Origin: Harmonia axyridis
Lineage: Eukaryota > Arthropoda > Insecta > Coleoptera > Coccinellidae
DNA length: 64,000 nt
Direction: 5' to 3'
NCBI RefSeq assembly: GCF_914767665.1
Contig: NC_059504.1
Coordinates: 250,501-314,500 of the forward strand
Part shown: positions 39,301-51,300 of the stretch, piece by piece
Layout: each line of letters begins with the position of its first letter
How positions within the stretch are numbered: position 1 is the first letter of the stretch
Made by a program: the position numbers and the translations under genes
The notes under the pieces: generated by a model
What the model was told of the DNA's origin: nothing
Databases searched by the model: none
The model's input: the letters and a program-made list of their open reading frames with translations, nothing else

Positions 39301-42300
39301 TTAGTTTGGGAGATATTGCGTTGGGAGTGTAGCTACTTTTGTTATTTGAAAAAAGAAAGATTTTCGTGTGCTGATAAATTATTGCTTTTTGAAGGGGAAC
39401 AATGCAGTTGAAGCAAAATCTTGGCTTGATGAAAAGTTTTTGGGGTCTGCACCAGGAAAATCAACCATCATTGATTGGTATGCTAAGTTTAAACGTTGTG
39501 AAATAAGCACCGAAATCGGCGAACGCAGTGGACGCCCAAAAGTGGCTGTCACCGACACGAAAAAATCAAAAAAGTTCACAAAATAATTTTGAATGACCGT
39601 GAAGTTAAGTTGATCGAGATAGCAGACATTGTGAAGATATCATCTGAACGTGTACATCATATCATTCACGAATATTTTGTACATGAGAAAGCTGGGTGCA
39701 AAATGGGTGCCGCGTGAGCTCACAATCGATAAAAAGCAACAACGTGTTCATGATTCTGAGCAGTGTTTAAAGCTGCTTAAGTGCAATAGACCTGAATTTT
39801 TGCGTCGATATGTGACAATGGATGAAACATGGCTCCGGAGTCCAATCGACAGTCAGCTGAGTGGACTGTACAAGATGAACCCAATCCAAAGCGAGTAAAA
39901 ACACAACAGTCAGCTGGCAAGGTTATGGCATCAGTATTCTGGGATGTGCAAGGTATAATATTCATTGATTACCTTCAAAAGGGCTGGACCATCAATAGCC
40001 ATTATTATATAGCGTTATTGGATCGTTTAAAGAATCAAATCGTTAAAAAACGGCCCCATTTGAAAAAAAAGGTGCTGTTTCATCAAGACAATGCGCCGTG
40101 TCACAAATCAATGAAAACAATGGCAAAATTGCATGAATTGGGCTTCGAATTGCTTCTGCATCCATCGTATTCACCAGATCTGGCCCCCAGCGAATATTTC
40201 CTGTTCTCAGACCTCAAAGAATGCTCGCTGGAAAGAAATTTAGCGCCAATGAAGAAGTAACCACCGAAACTGATGCCTATTTTTAGGCGAAAGACAAATC
40301 GTACTAGAAAAATGGTATCGAAAAGTTGGAAGATCGCTATAATCGCTGTATCGCCCTCGAAGGCTACTATGTTGAATAATAAAATCGATTTTTTTCAAAA
40401 AATGTGTTTTACTATGGTAGACCGGAGACTTTTCAATTGGCTTGTTACGAAGGTTTTTTTTCAAAATAATTGAAAAATTCGATTTCCGTACAGAATCAAA
40501 ATGAAATTACACTGGAGAATTTATTGAGAAAGATAGTATACACCCAAACGAGAAAACTAAAGGGATATAGATTTTTTTGGTTCTAAAAATAAACGTAAAT
40601 AAAACACACCTTTATTCAGAATATCGTTCAAATTTTTATTTCGGATCTGTTTCTGTTTCTACGTCATGTAAATATTTTCCTAATTATACTTCTGCACTCA
40701 AATCTCATTATTTCTTGATGAATTATTTTAGTTCGTTCCTGTGTGTCGCTCATTTCGACACAATTATTTTTCGAAAGAATGGAATTTTAATTGAATTTAT
40801 CCCAAAAGAAAATAACAGCAGTTGGAACAGTTGCAACAAGCGAGGAATTTAATGAATAGAAAATAGAGCTAGTCAAACATTCCAAACGCTCAGCAGTCTA
40901 ACTGTAAGTAGCGTAATGAAAAACGTAGCTAAAACCGCAACGCTCGTACAGAATTTCTTTCCTCCTTGGTCCATCATAATTAACAATACACGTGTCTTGT
41001 TGATTGTAAACATTATTTCGAGATGCGGAGATCTTTTTTAATTATTGTCGTGTCTTCTCCTCGAATCTGAACCGCTACGAGCTGTATAACAAGTTGATGA
41101 GAAGAGAACAAACAGCTCAACTTTACAATAAAGAAGATTTAGTTTTTTTTTTAATTTCGCTGTATTAAGTCCCTTATTAGAAATTCCGGAAATTATTATT
41201 TTTGATACGAAATATATTGTGTTCCATGAGTTGATTACTCAGTTAGTTTATCCCTGATTTAATGAGAGAAAGAAAAAACTCAACCCAAGATGTATAACAA
41301 GATTTTGTCCCACCCTGTATATCGAACTTAAATACTGCACTATCCAGTTGTCGGAGTATATTTTTGTATTCAAAAGAGGACTATGTTCATCAGTTTTATC
41401 ATTATGAAAATCCAATAGTCAATAGATACAGGGTGATACAAAATTGGAGGTACAAAGGAAAATGAGAGAGATTCCTTGGATAATTTGAAGAAAAAAGTTT
41501 TTTAAACATGAGCCCGCATACGGTTTTTTTCGAGTAGTACTGAAACAAATTATCTTCTTACATTTTCTAAACCCCAGTGGTCCACTGAAAAAGGTCTGGA
41601 GTAAGGAAGCAAAAACTGTACCAAAAAAAAATCACCCTGTAAATTTTTATTCAAAATTAACACATCATATGATGACAACTTCAAATTGGAATACCTATGC
41701 CAAATATAAGTTGAATAACTTGTGAAGCGAAGGTGCTATGAGAGAAGAAAAAACTTGAAAAAAAAAAACAAACTTTAACACCCTATATCTCGAAACAGAG
41801 CGTTTACAGGTCCATGTTTATAGGAGTTTTCTTCTTAATGTAATCCGAGGAATCTGCCATTTTCTTTCGTACCTCCAATTCAGAAACACCCTGTATTTAA
41901 CATCTGGTAAATTCATAAAACTGCACAAAATGGTTATCCATTTTTCCTTTTGCGTGTTATTCCGCTTCTCATCGAATTTCATATGGCGAAATCTCCAATT
42001 CGACTTATCCTCTCTGATAACATTCCAGTAAGCGAAATTTTCCGTCGTTTCAGCTGCTTCGAATTTCCCTAAATAAACCGTTTTCCTAAAGTCGCTTATT
42101 TACATAGGACGTGATAGAGATCATATATATTCGTCCCAAACTCGAGAGAGGTGATGCTATAGCCGAGAGCCATATAGGGTTATATGGAAGAAAAGATGAA
42201 TTTGGGGAGGGGGAGGTTTTACCTATTTGTTGTCCGGAATTTATGAGAAGCAGGGATTCGTCATTTTTTCGTAATATGCAGCGATATTATGGGTTTTCTT

Positions 42301-45300
42301 TGAATGAAAAACTTACACTTTTTTGCACTGTATATTTCACGTCTATACCTACTCCACAACACCCTACAGAAAACTCTTCAAATAATTCGAGAAATCTTTA
42401 ATTTACTTTTGTACCTCTAATTTGGAAACACCCTATGCATGATTTCGGTTTTCGAACCTTAAAAGTTCTTGGGATTGTTCTCGATAGTATTCGATTGTGC
42501 TTTTTACTAACGGGTGTTTTTTTTCGAGGTATATAACTTTAAGTTGGCATTACTGTTCAAGATGGCGACCGATTTAACAGCTGTCAAGTGATTTATTCTC
42601 AGTTTGGTTTGGCAATTTATCATGAATAGATTCACGCTTGAACAATGCTTTGCAAATAGTGCAATTTTATTTTGAAAATAATGGTTCTGTGCGGAATACG
42701 TATCGCGCACTACGTCCATTTTATTTTGTTTAGCGAAGAAGCGCACTTCTGGTTGAATGGCTACCTCAACAAACAAAACTGCCGCATTTGGAGTGAAGCT
42801 TATCTTCAAGTGTATGTCGAAACACCGTTACATCCAGAAAAACTGACTGTTTGGTGCGCTTTATGGGCTGGTGGAATCATTGGTCCGTACTTCTTCAAAA
42901 ACGATGATGGCCAGAACGTTACAGTCAATGGTGATCGGTATAGAGCCATGATTACTAATTTTTTCATTCCTGAATTGAAAAACCATGATGTCCAGGAGCA
43001 GTGGTTCCTACAAGACGTCGCAACATGTCACACAGCTCGTGCCACAATCGATTTATTGAAAGACACGTTTGATGACCGCCTAATTTCACGTTTTGGACCT
43101 GTGAATTGGCCTTCAAGATCTTGTGATATAACATCGCTAGACTACTTTCTGTGGGGCTATGTAAAGTCATTGGTCTATGCGGATAAGCCACAAACCCTTG
43201 ACGATTTCGAAGACTACATTCCCCGTGTTATTGCCGATATACGGCCACAAATATTGGAAAAAGTCATCGAAAATTGGACGTCCAGATTGGACTACATCCG
43301 AGCCAGCCGTGGCGGTCATATGCCAGAAATCATATTTAAAATGTAATGCCACAAGATTATCTTGCGGATAAATAAAATTCATGTCAATCGAATAATTCAT
43401 CGTTGTTTTATTGCAATTTAAAGTTCTACAGCTCTAAAAAAACACCCTTTAGAAACGGCAACAGTGAAAAAGCTTGAAGTAACTCCGGTGTCAGAAATTC
43501 GTGTCCAGTTCACAGGACACGAACACGTGACCTCAATTTAAGGTCATACGTTAGTGCGGGTCGTGACATCAGATATAATACACAGGTCGTTACCCAGAGT
43601 ATCCGTCAGACCAGCAGAGGGATATCTTCAACCACATCCATCCGCCGATGGAAACGTTCGGTATCAATTTCAGTAGGTATCGGGTCTTCAGCGCGACATT
43701 ACTCGGATACCGAAACCTCGCAATACATCATCCGGTTTTTGGGTTAGCGAACCGAATAACCGATGGCTGGTTTGTGTTTCGCGCGAATGTTCGCAACCAA
43801 TCTCGGCAATTCAGTCACAGCGGTATCTCCTTCCATATTGCCTTTTGTGCCGAAGCACACTAATCTATCATAATAATATTCCGGTGTGCGTGTAAATTAA
43901 TTCATGGAAGTCTAGATTCACGTTACACCAATTTATTCACTGTCTGCCCTAATTATCTCTCCGTTATAAATTGAAATGAGAGAGAGCGTCATTTCGAACC
44001 GGGGGCCAATGGCAAATATTTTCCATTTTCTTCGGAGGGCGAAGATTGATAATGGGAATAACGAAACTGTCTTATCGCTGATGAATTATTTCGGGACTTT
44101 GTTTGACGAATAGGATGATACAGAGTAGGGCTGAGTATAGTAGCTCCAAACTGAGTGGAGGGGGTGGACGAACAATACCGTTTTCAGTAGTCACCATGCA
44201 GTGGTTACGAAAGACAGGAGCTTTGTTGCTTAGAATGTCTTCAGAAACGATGAAGGTCTTTCAAATCCAGTTTGGGTTGAATCGTTATGTCAGTGTTTTT
44301 GGTTCTAAGGCTTTTAAAGTAAGAACGACAGAGATGATAAAGAATGTTAGCATCGAGAAAACCTTCACCACGATATCAAGTGGATATAAAAGTAGGGAAG
44401 GCTGTATACAATCCCAGCTCTTAAAAAGAATACCATTAAATGGTACCCAGATAGTTCTAAAATCACGACAGGACTGACGCTGGAGTATTCGGGACTGACA
44501 CCAAATACTGTCTAAGTATCTTTCAGGCAGAGATACTTGTAATAGAAAAATGTGTAGAAATTAACCCAACAAAAATTATCAGAAATGTGATATAGTGATA
44601 CATCATGCCAGTCAGGCTGCAATCAAAGCAGCAGATATCATCGATTCTAAGGTGGTATTAGGAAACTCAATGAAATAGACAAGAATAACAAGGTCTTCTT
44701 AGTCTGGGTTCCTGATCACTCGGGAATTGAAGGAAACGAAGAGGACAACATACTTGCCAAAAAAGGAGCACAAACTTCTTTCATTGGCCCGGAAAATTTC
44801 TGTGGTTTAAACAAATGTACCTACAGAAAGAGTTTCAGGTCAAGGAAAAAGTCGAAAAAGAAAGATTTCGGAAGAAACTTTCTGGGTTGGAAAATTCCAA
44901 AAAGTTTCTTCGAAACTTTGGCACTGTAAGATCTGAGAAGTATCTAGATCTTAGTAAGAATATACTACACCTCCTCACTGGATTCCTTACAGGTCATGAG
45001 ATTGGGTCTAGCAGAAAACGACGAGTTCAGATTCTGTGAGGAGGAAGTGATAAAAACTTCGGATCACCTGGTAATTGAATGCCTCGCCATTACTAGCCAC
45101 GCAAAATCTGCTTTGGACAAGAAACTTGTAGATGTAACCTGCTTGTAGACATCCCAGATACTGGAGTTCACTAGAACTCTGGAACTGGAAGGCTGTAGAT
45201 CTCGTATTGGCGAGAATATCTCTGCTGGGGGGTACAATAAACCATAAGGTCGCGGTACAATGAAACCTTCTTGAATCTAAATCTAAAACTAAGGATGACA

Positions 45301-48300
45301 ACATTTAAAGTTGCAGTCAGAACGTCAGTTGAACTGTCTCGAATCTGATCAGCAAGAAAACTTGTCACTGTGCTTGTAATATTCTCCAGACTTGTAAGCA
45401 AATAGTATACTCAGACCTTGTTCTGCTGCAGTAATGCAAACTGATGTTCCTCCCACTATTGTTGTGTCAATAAATGTTCACGTCAAAATTTTTCTAAATG
45501 CTCCAAATACCCTTGCAAGAAAAATAATCCAGATGAAACAAAATAAGTTCCAGATATCTCCGAATCTGTTGAGATAAAGAGGTACACAATTGCCTGGATA
45601 TTTTGTTGAACGAACTATCAGTAGTCTTCGAACAGTTCAGAACTGCCTCTAGCAAGCTCCTTTATTACGTAACTTTCCAGAACGACGTGTTTAACAATAC
45701 ACCTGAACTGATGTGTTTCATTCAGCATCAACAGGAAATGTTGAGCTAAATACCTCTGATTTCATTGGAAATGAAGTTCTTCGTTATTTTCGTCTATTCG
45801 TTCAGGACAACAACATTCCTTGGATACGTCCGGAATTCTTCACAACTCCGTCGAAGGATAACTCCGAGGAGATGAATCTCTCTCTCTCTCTGCGTCGAAT
45901 TTAACTTTCCCTCTTAAACCGTGGAAATTGAATTGAACCGAGTGACATTCTGCCGGTGTTGGGGATGTCTCGATATCGGCATGAATTATTCCGGAAATGA
46001 AACGTTCCGTCGGAGATCTTCCATCCCTGCCGTGCATAATTTCCGTGGGGAGGAGCTGTTTTTTTTTTTTTTTTTGAGGTGCACTCCTACTTTCAACGGG
46101 ATTGGATTGTTTCAACTTCGGGCTCGACGATCGATAGAACTCAAATGGTAATGAATTGGACATGAAAGGTTTGAAGAATTGAATTTTACCAGGAGGTTAT
46201 AACGGGTGTTTTTTTTTCGAGATATATAACTTTAAGTTGGCATTACTGTTCAAGATGGCGAGCGATTTGACAGCTGTCAAATGATTTATTCTTAGTTTGG
46301 TTTGGCAATTCATCATAAATAGACTCACGCCTGAACAACGCTTGCAAATAGTGCAATTTTATTTCGAAAATAATGGTTCACGTATCGCGCACTACGTCCA
46401 TTTTATTTTGTTTAGCGATGAAGCGCACTTCTGGTTGAATGGCTACGTCAACAAACAAAACTGCCGCATTTGGAGTGAAGCTAATCCTCAAGTGTATGTC
46501 GAAACACCGTTACATCCAGAAAAACTGACTGTTTGGTGCGCTTTATGGGCTAGTGGAATCATTGGTCCGTACTTCTTCGAAAACGATGATGGCCAAAACG
46601 TTACAGTCAATGGTGATCGGTATAGTGCCATGATTACCAACCTTTTCATTCCTGAATTGAACAACCATGATGTCCAGGAGCTGTGGTTTCAACAAGACGC
46701 CGCAACATGTCACACAGCTCGTGCCACAATCGATTTATTGAAAGACACGTTTGGTGACCGCCTAATTTCACGTTTTGGACCTGTGAATTGGCCTCCAAGA
46801 TCTTGTGATTTAACACTGCTAGACTACTTTCTGTGGGGCTATTTAAAGCCATTGGTCTATGCGGATAAGCCACAAACCCTTGACCATTTGGAAGACAACA
46901 TTCACCGTGTTATTGCCGATATACGGCCACAAATGTTGGAAAAAGTGATCGAAAATTGGACGTCCAGATTGAACTACATCCGAGCCAGCCGTGGCGGTCA
47001 TATGCCAGAAATCATATTTAAAATGTAATGCCACAAGATTATCTTGCGGATAAATAAAATTCATGTTAATCGAATAATCTATCGTTGTTTTATTGCAATT
47101 CAAAGTTCTATAGCTCTAAAGAAAAAACCTTTACAGGATGAGATTTTTTATAACATTATTAGAGAATATACTTTTTGATGAGTTTTTGAAGCGAAATTTG
47201 ATTTGCGGTTTTTCATCCCGAGATCATTGGTAGAATCTTCAGTTTTCGAGTGAGTTCCAAATTCGGCTCACTAGGGATCGTTCATCCCAACACCGTTCAC
47301 CGATTTCTCGTAGACCTAACAGTTAAAAAAAAAAAAACAGAAAAAATTTAATCTCCATACAAAAATCGTTATACTCCGAAAATATTCGCCACAGACCCAT
47401 TAAATAAAAACGTTTTTTGGAGGCCAAGCCCTGATCTAAAACACGATGAGATTTCAAGTGCTCATTTCGCGTCCAAGAGAGAAGCAGCCTACAGAATAGT
47501 ATCGATTGTTTTCTTGAAAATTTCAGTTTACAACGAATAAAATCTGAAATGATGGACTAATTTCCCAACTGTAAGCATTTTCGTGATCGTCATTATCATA
47601 TCGATTGAGAAAATCCTATAAACTCTCCATGAAGGAACTTTTTCTTGAAGGTTCAGATAAGTTTCTTAAATATTTCACTGTGATGGCTCTATGTGAATAT
47701 TAAAAATTTAATTTTTTTATTTTTCAGGTGATAACCAGGGCGTGAAATTCCTCCGAAGATTCAAGCAGCTCCTGAACCCCGCACAAGTGTTTGATCTCAT
47801 ATCAACAGGACCACGATTGGGCCTGACTCTTTTTAGACCTTTCGATCCATTCCGGATTTTAGTTTGTAGCGGTGACGGCTCTGTAGGCTGGGTGCTCTCT
47901 GAAATCGATAAACTAGGCATGCACGTGAGTTAAAATTTCCATTCAGTATTTTCTTCTTCTTTTGGATAACCTATTCAAAGTGCTATGGAAAAGGTTCTTT
48001 TACAGACACCTGAAGGATTCTCGATGTCCAGAATCCTTCAAATACGACAGGTGAAAAACTGACAAGACCTGGAGTTCTCAACTTGATATAAAAACCCCAA
48101 TCCATAAAAGACTTTAGTTGTTCTTTTTTTCCAGAATCAATGCCAAGTGGCCGTCCTCCCACTAGGCACAGGAAATGACCTGGCCAGGGTGCTTGGCTGG
48201 GGCTCTTCCTGCGACGACGACGCCCATCTCCCCCAGCTTCTGGAACGCTACGAGCAGGCGAGTACGAAGATGCTGGACCGCTGGAGCATCCTGGCCTACG

Positions 48301-51300
48301 AGCGCACCATAGCGATGCCCAAGCTGTCTCTCATCCCCGGACAGCTGGAAGAACAGCTCCACAGCCAGATCACCCAGTACGAGGAGAACCTGCTGATCTA
48401 CATCCAGAACATCCTGCAGTCGGACGAGACGACGGTCATCGTCAACTCGGCGAAGAGGTTGTGCGAAACCGTCAGAAATTTTATTGGACAGGTGAACGAC
48501 AGTCCGTTGACCAAAGGGGATGAAGGTTTGGGTCTGAAATGCGAGGCTCTGCAGCAGAAGCTGGTCTTGCTGTTGCAGAATCTCACCTGCGGGCAGATAG
48601 ATTTCACATCAGGAGGTAAGTTGTTCATTTATCATCCCTTTTAATTTCAATTTGTCTCTTTCTGTTCTTCCTTTTATTCTTTTATATTTTCTTCTCATTG
48701 TAACTTCTTCCCTGACACCAAAAATTCTTGGACAAAGGATAAAGGAAAATGAAACACACTTTCATTCAGAATATCGATCAAAATTTTATTCCAATATGGA
48801 CCTTGTCCTTCACGAAGAATTCAACCAATAGTATTTTTCAGTATCTGAAGAAAATAAATCCAAGGATGACACCGACAGCGAGATATCCTTCGATAAGGCG
48901 AGAACAGAGAAATCAGAGAAGGACCTCAGCAATACCAACTTCAGGAAACACAGACGGACTTCCAGGTTTGTCGAAAGAGAGAAAGATGCCTTACTCATTC
49001 GAGCCAACAGCTTGAAAAGAGCCATACGACACTTGGTGGAGTCTACGGAGAAGGTGGTCAGCGATCAGGCGTCCAAACGGATGAAACATTCTTCCAGCGA
49101 TGACTTCGACAAGCAAGACATTAGGATGGACCAACTGCAGGTAGGAATCGACACATTCATTCTTGGTTGGAAGCTCACAATATTGTCATTCAACGTTCTG
49201 TGCCAATTTCCACAGTCTTCCAACTTTTTGTCTGTACATATTTCCAGAAGAAACAATAGATTTCTCCGTTTATAGGTGAAGTCGAATTTCGAATCCGGAT
49301 CTAGTTCCGATCTCAGTTCTTGTCCCTCACCAACAAGTTCCATCGTGACAGCTAGACTAGCAAGCTTATCTCCTATGCCAGAGTTGAGGAGAGACTCTAC
49401 CTTAACAGACACTGATGTTTACACGCTGCCAGTACCACCAGATTTCGCTGATAGCAGAAGAGCCAGTCAGATCAAAGCTGCGTGAGTATTCCAGAGTTAT
49501 ACAGATATTTTTTCGAGCAATTCGATTCGAAGAAACACCTCGTTCAAACCACTGAATCTTTCTAGACTGGAGAGCTGCGCCATGACGGAAACCATACTCA
49601 CGGAGGCGTGTTCCTCTCTGAAATCCATGGAGGAGATGCAGCATCAAAGGAGGAACTCTGAACCGCCGAAACCAACGGAGAAGAGGCCCAGCCTGCCCAA
49701 GGTGGAAGTGCAGAAATCGGAGAAGGAGAGCGAGAAGAACCAGGAGGACAGCAGCTTGATGTCCACGATTTCCAACGAAGAAGCCAGCATCACGTCGGAG
49801 ATTCTGGACCAGAAATCCTTCTGTCCGAGGAAAGACAGTGACGGGGAGGATTTGAACGGCCATATCGGGCATATAGATTCCCCAGAAACCGATACTTTTC
49901 CAAATTCAGGTAAGTTTTTCCATGATATAAGATGTCCCAAGAAAAAATTATATTCATTACAATTTGGATCATTCATTCAAAAATAATATTCGTGTGTCCT
50001 TCAAAGGAGTGGATTTATGATAACCTCGTAGGAAAAAGTAAATAAGGGGAGATTTAAAGGGATTTAATTGCACAGCGACCTTATGCTCTATTGTGCCCTT
50101 TATCAGAGATGTTCTCGACAATAGTCATCGTAATCTACAGTTGGCCCTCCAGTTCAAGGGTTATAAGGAACTCCAGTATCTGGGATGGCTTCAAGGTTAC
50201 TTCCTCACTGTTACAAGTCCCTTGTTCAAAGCATTTTTCCCATTGGCTAGCAATGGCAGGGCATTCCTTCACCTGGTGATCCTCCTCCACACAGAATCTG
50301 CACTCGTTAATTCAGCTAGACTTATTCTCATGGGGTGGCAATGTAAGGAATCCGGTGAGAAGATGGAGCATATACTAGCTAAGATCCAGATACTTCTTAG
50401 GTCTTGCAATGTCATCATTTCGAAAGCACTATTGGGAATGATCCAAACCGGGAAGATTCCGTCAGACTTTTTCTTTTCCTGAAACTCTTTGCCACTTAAA
50501 TGTTCAGGGCCAATGAAAGGAGTTTGTGCTCTCCTTCTGGCAAGTGTAATAAGGGCCAACATTGTCATCAATACTACTGTGCTCTGCTATTAAACTCATG
50601 GTATTGCCAAAACACATCTGTTAACTAATACCTACCAGAGCTTAAAGGTTTTTAAGACACTGACCAAGTCGATGAACTTGTATAAATAAAATCATGGGGG
50701 GACTTGCAACACCTAAACCCTTCTGAAGTCTTGCAAAAGAACACTGAATCAATGGGAGCTCAGAAATGATAGATGCTTCCAGAGAGAAAGCAAAAAGAAA
50801 GTTATTTTGTGACTGGGTACTGTATGTATTAGTACCTTTTGTATTCTAAGGGCCTCTAAGCAGAATCCACAAATTAAACATGGAAACAACTGAATACATA
50901 GGTAATGTGCAAAAAAGTCCAAAACTTGCGGGCCTAAAAGGCACACTTTTGGACAAGCCAATTCACGAAGTGATAGCCAACATTCCCATAGACGTTTACT
51001 AACTAGAAAATGTCTACCATAGGATAGACTGGATAGGGGTTCTTTTTGGGAATTGTTAAGCATGAAGTAGAACAAAAGATTAAACTTATAGCAGTAATGA
51101 AACACTTTTAATTATAGATAATCGTTTCCAAACTAAACCTAATCCGACAGCGGCAAGGTCCAAAAACTTCTTCTTCTTCTTCCTCTTTTATTTAGGTCGT
51201 AACCTGTTCTTCTTCACGGTGCCTCTACCGAGGTGGATACCCAGCTCTCCAGCCACCTTTTTCTTGGTCTTCCTACGTCTCTCCTTCCAGTGGGTTTTCG

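Noticed and set aside
49402..49872. 156-codon frame on the - strand
   Set aside because: Antisense shadow of DGK exons 9-10.
50749..51105. 118-codon - strand frame as a gene
   Set aside because: No family signature, no exon-like base make-up, and it lies next to a decayed LINE.
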